From Muribaculaceae bacterium (GTDB lineage: Bacteria; Bacteroidota; Bacteroidia; Bacteroidales; Muribaculaceae): a DNA stretch of 64,000 nucleotides. The stretch covers positions 62,001 through 126,000 of the forward strand of contig JAFLTS010000003.1 of the NCBI GenBank assembly GCA_022509185.1, written 5' to 3'. The notes under the pieces are model-generated. The model ran no database searches and had not been told where the DNA came from. It saw only the letters and a list, made by a program, of their open reading frames with translations. Positions 10,360 to 18,023 of this stretch are shown here, in pieces; the first letter of the stretch is position 1, and the number at the start of each line of letters is the position of its first letter. The position numbers were made by a program, and so were the translations under genes.

Positions 10360-10391
10360 TTTGAAGAGTTAACCAAAATTAATTATTTTTG
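10360..10391 (+). promoter_or_regulatory. Consensus Bacteroidetes promoter for the hydrolase/MurF-like/ung operon
   Basis: TTTG at 10360-10363, a 20-nt spacer, then TATTTTTG at 10384-10391 match the -33/-7 consensus exactly. Transcription would start near 10396, giving a leader of about 30 nt before the TTG at 10426. Confidence 0.7.
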
Positions 10392-10425
10392 CATTAAAAG
10401 GTAGACAGTAGTTTTTCGGAATAAA

Positions 10426-11208
10426 TTGGAACGGGATATAAAGATAGGGAAACAGAAAATTCATTATTCAGACAATGAAGTTTCGGGAGATCCGGTTGTA
10501 ATTTTGCATGGCTGGGGTTGTGACCACACCACAGTCCGTAGCATCTCAAAAATCTTAGATTCAGGGATGCGGGTGATAAGCATTGATTTACCCGGTTTCG
10601 GAAAATCCGATGAACCGGAAGAAGTATGGGGCACTGAAGATTATGCTGACCTGGTGTGGAGTATGGTAGAAAATCTTAATTTAAAAAATCCCTCTTTCAT
10701 AGGACATTCATTCGGAGGAAGAACGTCCATAAGCATTGCTTCAAGATATCCGGTAAAAAAACTTGTACTGGTTGATTCAGCCGGAATAACACCTGTAAGA
10801 ACAATTAGATATTATTATAAGGTTTATTCCTACAAGATGATAAAGAGACTTATTTTAAGTCTATATGGGGAAAAGAGGGGACGTGTAAAGCTGGAAAAAC
10901 AGTTACAAAAGAGAGGTTCATCAGATTACAATAGTTCAACACCAAAAATGCGTGCCATAATGAGCCGTTGTGTCAATGAAGATCTTCAAAAGATAATGCC
11001 CGCAATAAAAGCTCCAACCCTGTTGATATGGGGAGAAAATGATACAGCCACGCCTTTGAAAGATGCCCGGAAAATGGAGAAACTGATACCCGATGCTGGA
11101 CTTGTGAATTTCCCCAACTGTGGACATTATAGTTTTTTAGACAATCCTATTGGATTCAGAGCTGTGATTCAAGAATTTTTCAAGCCTGAACTTACCGATA
11201 AAAAATAA
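10426..11208 (+). CDS. Alpha/beta-fold hydrolase
   Basis: A 260-residue alpha/beta hydrolase with a complete catalytic triad: nucleophile Ser95 in G-H-S-F-G-G, acid Asp206 in W-G-E-N-D-T, and His234 in N-C-G-H-Y. The oxyanion HGWGCDH segment is at 28-34. There is no signal peptide, so it acts in the cytoplasm. The start is TTG, about 30 nt after the predicted transcription start; no in-frame ATG lies upstream. It is 2 nt before the MurF-like gene, so the two are translationally linked. Substrate unknown; linkage to a Mur-ligase homologue suggests an envelope precursor or a small ester or amide, which is inference from context only. Confidence 0.85.
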   Translation: MERDIKIGKQKIHYSDNEVSGDPVVILHGWGCDHTTVRSISKILDSGMRVISIDLPGFGKSDEPEEVWGTEDYADLVWSMVENLNLKNPSFIGHSFGGRTSISIASRYPVKKLVLVDSAGITPVRTIRYYYKVYSYKMIKRLILSLYGEKRGRVKLEKQLQKRGSSDYNSSTPKMRAIMSRCVNEDLQKIMPAIKAPTLLIWGENDTATPLKDARKMEKLIPDAGLVNFPNCGHYSFLDNPIGFRAVIQEFFKPELTDKK

Positions 11209-11210
11209 AG

Positions 11211-12815
11211 ATGACAGCGTATCTTATAGTAATCTATTCCATTTGTGGAATATATATGGTTTTGAATTTTAAGCATGATATCCACATGCTTCAACAAAAC
11301 AGCTACCGTATACCTCGCTATTGGAGATATCTATCACAAAATGATCTGAGCAGTGCATGGCGTCTAACGGATGTAGCCATGATTTTTCTCGCTATGTCAA
11401 GACTGCTGGACTTTCGGTTGGTGGTTTTTTTAGTGGCTTTACTTTCTCTATATAAGATAGGTTCTATATTTAGAAAGAAATATAAAAAACCACTTGTTTT
11501 TACCAAAAGAGTATGGAGGATTTATTCTGTAGCGACCTGTATCGGAACCGGCCTCTTTTTATGGGCTATATTTATTTTGGGATTTGAACCCGAAGCATGG
11601 AGTTATTATACGGGACCGACTCTGACTGTTAGCATATTATTGTTAATGACTATCTTTTCATGGTTTATTGTGATAGTGGCGGTAGTGATTCTAATGCCTA
11701 TAGAAAAAATAATAAACCAAAGATACTGGAAAGAGGCAAAAACAATTTTGGAGAATATGCCCGGACTTACGGTGATAGGAATAACGGGTTCTTATGGAAA
11801 AACGAGTACCAAGCATTTTTTAGAGAGAATCTTAAGCGAAAGGTTTGATGTGGCCATTACTCCCGGTTCTTACAATACTACCATGGGTGTAATAAGAACC
11901 GTAAGGGAAATACTTAAACCCTATAATAATATATTTATTTGTGAAATGGGGGCCAAACAGAAAGGTGATATTAATGAAATATGCAAACTTGTAAGTCCAA
12001 AGATCGGCATAGTTACAGCGGTTGGGCCTATGCACCTTGAAACTTTCAAAAGTATAGAAAACGTACAATCCACAAAGTTTGAATTGATAGACTCACTGCC
12101 ATCTGACGGACTTGCAGTGATTAACGATGATTTCGAATTCTGTAGAAACCGAGAAGTGGAAAATGTGAAATGTGAAAGATATTCCACAAAGCAAGACCAT
12201 ATAGGGAAGGTGAATTTCTGGGCGGAAGATATCAAATTCAGTCCGCAAGGCACAGAATTTACCGTAAAAGGTAAGGATGGTTCTGAAATGAAACTCACTA
12301 CCCGGCTTCTTGGTGAATGTAATATTTCAAATTTATTGGCTGCAGTGATTGTGGCAAAATATATGGGTCTTTCGGAAGACGAAATCAGAAGGGGAGTGGT
12401 ATCAATTGAGCCCGTTGAACATAGGTTAAGCATTAAACATACCCCGGGAGGAGTTACAATATTAGATGATGCCTTTAATTCTAACCCTGACGGTTCAAAA
12501 ATGGCTCTGGAGGTTTTAGGCGCTTTCAAAGGAGGGAAACGTATTGTAATCACACCGGGAATGATAGAACTCGGCAGACGTCAATACGAGTTGAATGAAA
12601 AATTTGGAGAGTATATTGCGGTTAATTGTGATATAGCCATAATAGTTGGGCACTATAATCGGGAGGCAATAACCTCAGGTATCAGGAAAGGAGAATTTAA
12701 AGGGAAGCTTTATGAAACCGATACCTTCGATGAAGCCCAGAAATTAGTGACTCCAATGTTGCAGAACGGTGATATATTATTATACGAAAACGATTTGCCG
12801 GATTCCTTTAAATAA
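11211..12815 (+). CDS. Membrane-anchored MurF-like Mur ligase
   Basis: A 534-residue protein with four predicted membrane segments (about 1-20, 55-82, 105-124, 138-165) in place of the normal MurF N-terminal UDP-binding domain. After these come a full Mur ligase central domain (P-loop G-I-T-G-S-Y-G-K-T-S at 190-199, Lys197; catalytic AVGPMHLETF and the STKFEL lysine region) and C-terminal domain (L-D-D-A-F-N-S-N-P at about 418-426, the MurF YNANP-type motif, then EPVEHRLS). Mur ligases join an amino acid or dipeptide to a UDP-MurNAc peptide using ATP. Here the membrane anchor suggests a lipid-linked or envelope substrate, or a different acceptor. All core motifs look active. It sits between a hydrolase and ung in one operon. 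Confidence 0.82.
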   Translation: MTAYLIVIYSICGIYMVLNFKHDIHMLQQNSYRIPRYWRYLSQNDLSSAWRLTDVAMIFLAMSRLLDFRLVVFLVALLSLYKIGSIFRKKYKKPLVFTKRVWRIYSVATCIGTGLFLWAIFILGFEPEAWSYYTGPTLTVSILLLMTIFSWFIVIVAVVILMPIEKIINQRYWKEAKTILENMPGLTVIGITGSYGKTSTKHFLERILSERFDVAITPGSYNTTMGVIRTVREILKPYNNIFICEMGAKQKGDINEICKLVSPKIGIVTAVGPMHLETFKSIENVQSTKFELIDSLPSDGLAVINDDFEFCRNREVENVKCERYSTKQDHIGKVNFWAEDIKFSPQGTEFTVKGKDGSEMKLTTRLLGECNISNLLAAVIVAKYMGLSEDEIRRGVVSIEPVEHRLSIKHTPGGVTILDDAFNSNPDGSKMALEVLGAFKGGKRIVITPGMIELGRRQYELNEKFGEYIAVNCDIAIIVGHYNREAITSGIRKGEFKGKLYETDTFDEAQKLVTPMLQNGDILLYENDLPDSFK

Positions 12816-12823
12816 AAGATTCA

Positions 12824-13495
12824 GTGAAAGATATAAAGATTGAAGAAGGCTGGAAAGGGGCTTTACAGGATGAGTTCCAGAAACCCTATTTTAATATTTT
12901 GACTGAAAAAGTAAGAGAAGAGTATAAAAATCCTAATTATAATATATATCCACCGGGAGGAAAAATTTTTGCGGCCTTCGATGAATGTCCATATGAAGAT
13001 GTAAAGGTGGTTATAATAGGACAGGATCCCTATCATGGTAAAGGGCAAGCTAACGGTTTATGCTTTTCCGTACCATCCGGTATAAAAATTCCACCTTCGC
13101 TGGTGAATATTTTTAAAGAGATAAATGAAGATACCGGAGCCCCCATCCCACAAGACGGAGATCTAAGCAGATGGGCAAAACAAGGGGTGTTATTATTGAA
13201 CTCTTCATTAACGGTTAGAGAAGGAATGGCTGCCTCTCATTCAGAAATAGGGTGGAAAGACTTTACTGATGCTGTGGTGGAAAAATTGAATAGGGAAAAA
13301 GATAATTTAGTATTTATCCTTTGGGGCAGTCATGCCATAAAAAAAGGAGAGAAAATAGATCGAAAAAAACATTTAGTCTTAACATCACCCCATCCTTCAC
13401 CCTTATCCGCACATAAAGGATTTTTCGGCAATCATCATTTCAGCAAGACAAACGACTATCTGATTGAGCATGGAAAAACTCCTATAAATTGGTGA
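12824..13495 (+). CDS. ung: Uracil-DNA glycosylase
   Basis: A 223-residue family 1 uracil-DNA glycosylase that excises uracil from DNA to start base-excision repair. The water-activating motif G-Q-D-P-Y-H-G is at 66-72 (Asp68), and the DNA-intercalating HPSPLSAHKGF loop lies near residue 190. VLLLNSSLTV carries the uracil-recognition Asn. Length is normal (about 220). The start is GTG at 12824, 8 nt after the MurF-like stop; there is no upstream ATG in frame. It is the last gene of the plus operon, with no functional link to the two genes before it. Its end faces the plug gene with 33 nt between, where I see no strong terminator. Confidence 0.96.
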   Translation: MKDIKIEEGWKGALQDEFQKPYFNILTEKVREEYKNPNYNIYPPGGKIFAAFDECPYEDVKVVIIGQDPYHGKGQANGLCFSVPSGIKIPPSLVNIFKEINEDTGAPIPQDGDLSRWAKQGVLLLNSSLTVREGMAASHSEIGWKDFTDAVVEKLNREKDNLVFILWGSHAIKKGEKIDRKKHLVLTSPHPSPLSAHKGFFGNHHFSKTNDYLIEHGKTPINW

Positions 13496-13528
13496 GATAA
13501 GGTTTTTATAGTTAATCTATAATCTATC

Positions 13529-14770
13529 CTAAAAAATCTGTGCAGTACCGATTAAGCGGTCACCTCTAGACCCGGGAGTGCGAAGGAAAACCTTTATCAG
13601 GTATTCATTACGTGTTTCATATTTATTTCCTTCGATTGCGCTGACTGATGGTGTTTTACCATTTTCCGGAATAACTACATATTGATAATTATAACTACCT
13701 TGTTTCAATGGAATGGAAGCATGGTATAAACCATCTTCCCAATCATATTCCAGAAGGTTGGACTTATCAAATCTGTGGTTAGTAAAATCTCCGTCGACAT
13801 AGATTTTACCAAACTGACGTTCTCCGGGATCTAAAGAAAAGTGAACCATAACATAGTCAGCCGAAAGATCCGGGTCAGTAGAATTATATTCATCTATTTT
13901 AAAGCGTCCGTGCTGTGTACTATCGAAGTTATATTCACGATGTTTTCTTGAGAAATCATTTTTGATCCAGGCATTCCATATTCCGTTTATGAATTTAACG
14001 GAATCCACATTCATTCCGGGGTAATCGGTCCGTACAGTTTCAAACCTTCTGTATTCATTGCCGGCTTCAAAAATCATATCAGGATTATGTTCAAATATCG
14101 CATGCCCTGCCTGTACCCTCAAAGGGTGTGATAACGTTTTTGTTGTTTCGGGCCTGTTGTTTTGCATAACCGTTACAATAAGATCCTGATAAGGATTAAT
14201 ATTAGGTAGATTTGAGAGATCTATATTAAGAAACAACTGTTGAAAATCGGAATTAACACCTTTATCGGTTTTAGTAGTGATGCCACCGGCTACAAAACTT
14301 AATTCTTCAGAAAGAGAAAATCTTGTTTGCAACAGGATATCATCGGGATCTTCTTCGGAAAAAACCTGCAAAAGATAATTCCCGGAAGCCAGAACCGGTA
14401 ATTGAGGATCAGGTAATTCGATGTTATAATTGACATAGTGAATATAGGTATTGTTAGAGTAGGCATAATCTTCGATCATGACCTCATTAAAACCATCAAT
14501 ATATTCGCTTTCCATCAACCGTGAAGGTTTCCAGTCTGAATTACAATGAATCAGCCTGTAACGAAGAAATAAAGGATCTTCCCCGATTATATCGAAGTTA
14601 ATGATTAGTCTGTCACTTGTAGCGTTCCTGATAATATCAGGAGCCATAAAATTATTGGGATTGTAAACCTTAAGTGATCTTACGTTAGGTTTAAAAATTT
14701 TTTGCCCGGTATCCTGGGCAAAAACACCCAGAAAACCGAGCAAAGATATAAAGATGATTAATAATCTCAA
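13529..14770 (-). CDS. Type IX secretion system plug protein (DUF5103)
   Basis: A 413-residue exported protein (signal peptide about 1-18, ending GVFAQ) with the DUF5103 signature: FKPNVRSLKVYNPNN, LIINFDIIGEDP, YRLIHCNSDWKPSRL, FNEVMIEDYAYSNNTYIHY. In characterised T9SS translocons the Plug protein closes the periplasmic end of the SprA barrel when no cargo is engaged. Its presence 8 kb from sprA confirms a working T9SS. The ATG overlaps by four bases the stop of the preceding T9SS-sorted protein gene, so the two are cotranslated. Length and motif order look complete. Confidence 0.9.
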   Translation of the reverse strand: MRLLIIFISLLGFLGVFAQDTGQKIFKPNVRSLKVYNPNNFMAPDIIRNATSDRLIINFDIIGEDPLFLRYRLIHCNSDWKPSRLMESEYIDGFNEVMIEDYAYSNNTYIHYVNYNIELPDPQLPVLASGNYLLQVFSEEDPDDILLQTRFSLSEELSFVAGGITTKTDKGVNSDFQQLFLNIDLSNLPNINPYQDLIVTVMQNNRPETTKTLSHPLRVQAGHAIFEHNPDMIFEAGNEYRRFETVRTDYPGMNVDSVKFINGIWNAWIKNDFSRKHREYNFDSTQHGRFKIDEYNSTDPDLSADYVMVHFSLDPGERQFGKIYVDGDFTNHRFDKSNLLEYDWEDGLYHASIPLKQGSYNYQYVVIPENGKTPSVSAIEGNKYETRNEYLIKVFLRTPGSRGDRLIGTAQIF

Positions 14771-16290
14771 TGTATAATTTTTATTGATTGATTTCCGGCT
14801 TTAATAATTAAAACACCTTTTGGAAGAGAGGATATGTCCAAAGTTGTTCCGTAATGTTGTGCCAATTTCTTTCCATTCAAATCATATACCTGAATTTGGG
14901 ATGGATTATTAACTAATACAAGATTTCCTTGAACCAATAAACCTCCATTATCAGCTTCTATAGAATCTATACCTGCATTCTTTGAATAAAGGCTTACGTA
15001 GCCATATAGGAGATTAACGGAGACTGCAAGGTCACCTCCTGTCCAGTTTGGAATAACCCAATCTGCTTCACTTCCATAAACGAAAGGTACTTGCGGGGAA
15101 ATACCGGGATACACCACTACATTATTGCCTGTTGGAGAGTAAGCTCCTAAAACCAAATCTTCTGTACCTGAAGAATAAATATGGAAAGTAAAATTAGAAG
15201 ATTCCACTTCAGGAAGGTTAAAATTTCCGGAATAAGTATAATCACCTTGTGGTGTCAATACTAATTCATCAGAAATATATAATTGCTCGGGAGCATCAGG
15301 TATATTTGCTTCAAATTCTTCAGAAGTCACGCATTTGAATTCCGGAGATGAGCCGGCCGGCACAAGCAAATAAGCAGTGTTTGCAGGAATATATTTTATA
15401 TCAGCAGTAACAAAGCCTAAGGAACCGTCGGCACAATTACCAAGTACTCTCATGGTTTGCGGATCATATGCAACCTGATTTGAGACATTGTTAAATTTAT
15501 AGTCAAAGTAAACACCTTTTAAGACATTACCAGGTAATTCCTTAGCACTTTGAATTATCTGCATTTTATTATCAGAAGTGCTTTTACCAGCACATTGAAT
15601 AACAACAGGAGCAGAAGCCGGAACGCCGTCTGTAATTTCCACCAGTTCCACCATGCCAAATCCTACTCTTGCTGCATAATATGCTTTGACATTTTCAGAA
15701 TAGGGAGTATAGGCAAAAGAAGCATAAACCGAAGAATAAAGTTGGCCATCTGCTTCTACAGTAGGAGCTGCTCCAAAGAAATTATCAGAATTTACATTCA
15801 CAGGAATAAAGAACCATTTCATGAAATTAGGATATTTCTTAAGGTCTTGAATAGTAGCATCTCCTGTCTCCTGATCCGTCAAAAGATTACCATCACCTAT
15901 ATATTTAGTGATATTCTGATAAGTACCCCAAATTCTATAAAGCGATTGTCCGTTAGCACTTCCATCTGCACCAATATTGATAGGAGTATCCACGAGTTTG
16001 CTTAAGGTGGTGCCTTGAGCGGAAATATCGCATTGAGCTCCTGAAATTGGAGTGATATAGACTATAGAAGCCGGGTCGGAAAGAATCTCTTCAGTATTGT
16101 TAGTGAGGTAAAGTGCATGGAGATCGGCCGAACCGGCTACAAAGTCAACACTTCCCTTATTATCCACTAATGCGGCCCATCTTGAAGAGCCATAATTTTT
16201 AACCCGATAATAACCACTGCCATTAATATCGGCATAACAAGTAAATGTCAGGGCAACGAGTCCTAAAGAAAGTATAAATTTTTTCATCAT
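14767..16290 (-). CDS. Secreted protein with type IX C-terminal sorting domain
   Basis: A 507-residue protein with a signal peptide (1-20, ending TFTCYA). The N-terminal region begins GYYRVKNYGSSRW, a pattern like the carbohydrate-lectin or repeat regions of many Muribaculaceae surface proteins. The central region is uncharacterised. The last about 75 residues form a T9SS type A sorting domain: SIEADNGGLLVQ, then IQVYDLNGKKL, LDISSLPKGVLIIKAGNQ. The protein should therefore pass through SprA and be attached to the surface or released. It is the first gene of a two-gene unit with the plug protein, overlapping it by four bases. I do not recognise an enzyme domain; adhesion or glycan binding is a guess. 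Confidence 0.8.
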   Translation of the reverse strand: MMKKFILSLGLVALTFTCYADINGSGYYRVKNYGSSRWAALVDNKGSVDFVAGSADLHALYLTNNTEEILSDPASIVYITPISGAQCDISAQGTTLSKLVDTPINIGADGSANGQSLYRIWGTYQNITKYIGDGNLLTDQETGDATIQDLKKYPNFMKWFFIPVNVNSDNFFGAAPTVEADGQLYSSVYASFAYTPYSENVKAYYAARVGFGMVELVEITDGVPASAPVVIQCAGKSTSDNKMQIIQSAKELPGNVLKGVYFDYKFNNVSNQVAYDPQTMRVLGNCADGSLGFVTADIKYIPANTAYLLVPAGSSPEFKCVTSEEFEANIPDAPEQLYISDELVLTPQGDYTYSGNFNLPEVESSNFTFHIYSSGTEDLVLGAYSPTGNNVVVYPGISPQVPFVYGSEADWVIPNWTGGDLAVSVNLLYGYVSLYSKNAGIDSIEADNGGLLVQGNLVLVNNPSQIQVYDLNGKKLAQHYGTTLDISSLPKGVLIIKAGNQSIKIIH

Positions 16291-16313
16291 TCACATTTTT
16301 ATGGAATTTCGCG

Positions 16314-16321
16314 CAAATTTA
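16314..16321 (-). promoter_or_regulatory. -7 box TAAATTTG upstream of the sorted protein/plug unit
   Basis: Minus-strand TAAATTTG matches TAnnTTTG 23 nt before the ATG at 16290. No good TTTG is seen 19-21 nt further upstream. Confidence 0.45.
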
Positions 16322-16413
16322 CTTAATATTGAGTTTGGAATCATCATTTAATTGGTTAATTATTGAAAAAAGAGTCTTATTCTTCTTTCCTGTCATTAAC
16401 AGAATAAACTTTT

Positions 16414-17571
16414 ATGACTTTTTCCAAAGGATTATACATTCATATTCCCTATTGCAGACATAAATGCCTGTATTGTGATTTTTATACGGGTGGTGAAAGA
16501 ATTGCAGAATGGGAGGTATATTTAAAATCCATAATAAATGAACTTAATATAAGAAAAGATGAAAATCCTGGACTTTGGACAACTATTTATTTAGGAGGAG
16601 GAACACCATCATTAATTCCGGAAAAACAATTTGAGTTTCTGATCCATGAAATTAACAAGGTACTTAATGTAAGTTCTTGGTTAGAATTTACCATAGAAGT
16701 AAATCCTGAAGATGTAACCCCGGAAAAAATAATTTCTTGGAAAAAAAGTGGTGTAACCAGGGTTAGTGTAGGAGTGCAAAGTTTGAATGACAAAGAACTT
16801 AAAGTAATAGGGAGAAAACATACCGGAGATGAAGCCCGAAACGCTTTAATAAAACTACAAGAAAATTTTGGCAACATTTCAATTGATATAATGTCAGGAT
16901 TGCCGGGACAGACAGAAAAAAGTTATATAGACACTCTAAATGAGATTATAAAGATAAAACCCCAACACATTTCCTCTTATACATTGATGCTTGAAGAAAA
17001 TACTGCAATGACTCATTTGGTAGATAGAGGGAATATCAAATTACCGGACGAAGATTTGAGTCTGAAATTAATGGAAATGACTTCAAAAATTTTGAAAGAA
17101 CAAGGTTATATACATTATGAAATTTCCAATTATTCATTGCCGGGCATGGAATCCCGACATAATCTTTCTTATTGGGAAGGGAAACCTTACCTCGGGCTGG
17201 GGCCGGGAGCCCATTCATATGACGGATCCTCAATAAGGAGATGGAATCCAAATGACTTAAAAGGATATATCAGGTTTTATAAAGAAAAGGCATTATTAAA
17301 CCCCGGAAAAAGTGAAAAAGTTTTTTTTGAAGAAGAAGATCTCTCTGAAAAGGAAGAAAGAGAGGAATATATCCTAACAAGATTGCGGACCTCCAAAGGA
17401 ATTTCAATTATAGAATTCGGGGAAAAATTCGGAGAGGATGAATTAAAAAACCTTCTTCAAAAATCTCTAATGTTTGAAAACTCCGGAGATATGAAGAAGG
17501 ATAATGATTTTATAAGTCTCACTGAGAAAGGTATTCTCGTGAGTGATAGTATTTTTACCAGTCTGATATAG
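16414..17571 (+). CDS. hemW: HemW, radical SAM heme chaperone
   Basis: A 385-residue radical SAM protein. The cluster motif is C-R-H-K-C-L-Y-C (Cys14, Cys18, Cys21) in the HemW context LYIHIPYC, with YLGGGTPS (SAM glycine motif) and SVGVQSLNDKELK downstream. HemW, once called a coproporphyrinogen III oxidase (HemN-like), binds heme and hands it to respiratory proteins; the Cys-x3-Cys-x2-Cys form without a fourth Cys fits HemW rather than HemN. The C-terminal HemN_C domain (EEYILTRLRTSKGI) is present. It is single, with the rhodanese gene convergent 9 nt away. I see no consensus promoter in the 123 nt to the divergent gene. Confidence 0.92.
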   Translation: MTFSKGLYIHIPYCRHKCLYCDFYTGGERIAEWEVYLKSIINELNIRKDENPGLWTTIYLGGGTPSLIPEKQFEFLIHEINKVLNVSSWLEFTIEVNPEDVTPEKIISWKKSGVTRVSVGVQSLNDKELKVIGRKHTGDEARNALIKLQENFGNISIDIMSGLPGQTEKSYIDTLNEIIKIKPQHISSYTLMLEENTAMTHLVDRGNIKLPDEDLSLKLMEMTSKILKEQGYIHYEISNYSLPGMESRHNLSYWEGKPYLGLGPGAHSYDGSSIRRWNPNDLKGYIRFYKEKALLNPGKSEKVFFEEEDLSEKEEREEYILTRLRTSKGISIIEFGEKFGEDELKNLLQKSLMFENSGDMKKDNDFISLTEKGILVSDSIFTSLI

Positions 17572-17580
17572 TAAAAATTC

Positions 17581-17883
17581 TTAAACGGTTGGCAAACCGG
17601 CAGCAATCCAGGAAGTGATTCCGTTATCAAGATTAATCACTTTATACCCCAAATCTGTAAGCTTTTGAGCAGCCATTGCGCTTCGTTTTCCTGTGTTACA
17701 ATAAACAGCGATGGTTTCGTTTTTCGGCAGCTGTTTTTCAGCTTCTTTATCAAAATCCGGATCAGTGACATCAAGATGATTTGCTCCTTCAATATGAGTT
17801 TTTTCAAAGTCAGCCAAAGGGCGAACATCCAAAAGATAAACACCCGGTTTTTTTATGGCTTCTGCAAATTCCGTAGGGTTCAT
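17581..17883 (-). CDS. Single-domain rhodanese
   Basis: A 100-residue rhodanese-like sulfurtransferase made of one domain: GVYLLDVRPLADFEKTHIEGA (start of the domain) and the active loop C-N-T-G-K-R-S with catalytic Cys62. Such proteins carry persulfide sulfur in the cytoplasm. I choose the ATG at 17883, because the frame upstream (to 17928) adds only an AT-rich hydrophobic stretch unlike the family N-terminus; if that start were used, it would act as a signal-like extension. It is monocistronic and convergent with hemW. Partner unknown. Confidence 0.88.
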   Translation of the reverse strand: MNPTEFAEAIKKPGVYLLDVRPLADFEKTHIEGANHLDVTDPDFDKEAEKQLPKNETIAVYCNTGKRSAMAAQKLTDLGYKVINLDNGITSWIAAGLPTV

Positions 17884-17996
17884 AGCAATAATTATTAATA
17901 AGTTAAACTTAAATATATAACATTTCAAATGAGATAATTACTTATTAAAAAAAATTAAATTGAAAAAATAATATGTTCTTATAAATTGAAAAGAGG

Positions 17997-18004
17997 TAAT
18001 TTTG
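17997..18004 (+). promoter_or_regulatory. -7 box TAATTTTG for the amidase-like/GT/DUF4922/permease operon
   Basis: TAATTTTG matches TAnnTTTG 19 nt before the ATG at 18024. The -33 region is AT-rich without a clear TTTG. Confidence 0.45.
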
Positions 18005-18023
18005 CTTTCCCTAACTTTAGAAT

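Noticed and set aside
11921-12553. 210-codon minus-strand open frame inside the MurF-like gene
   Set aside because: It lies opposite a well-conserved ligase domain. Its protein sequence is low complexity and unlike any family, so it is a shadow of the real gene.
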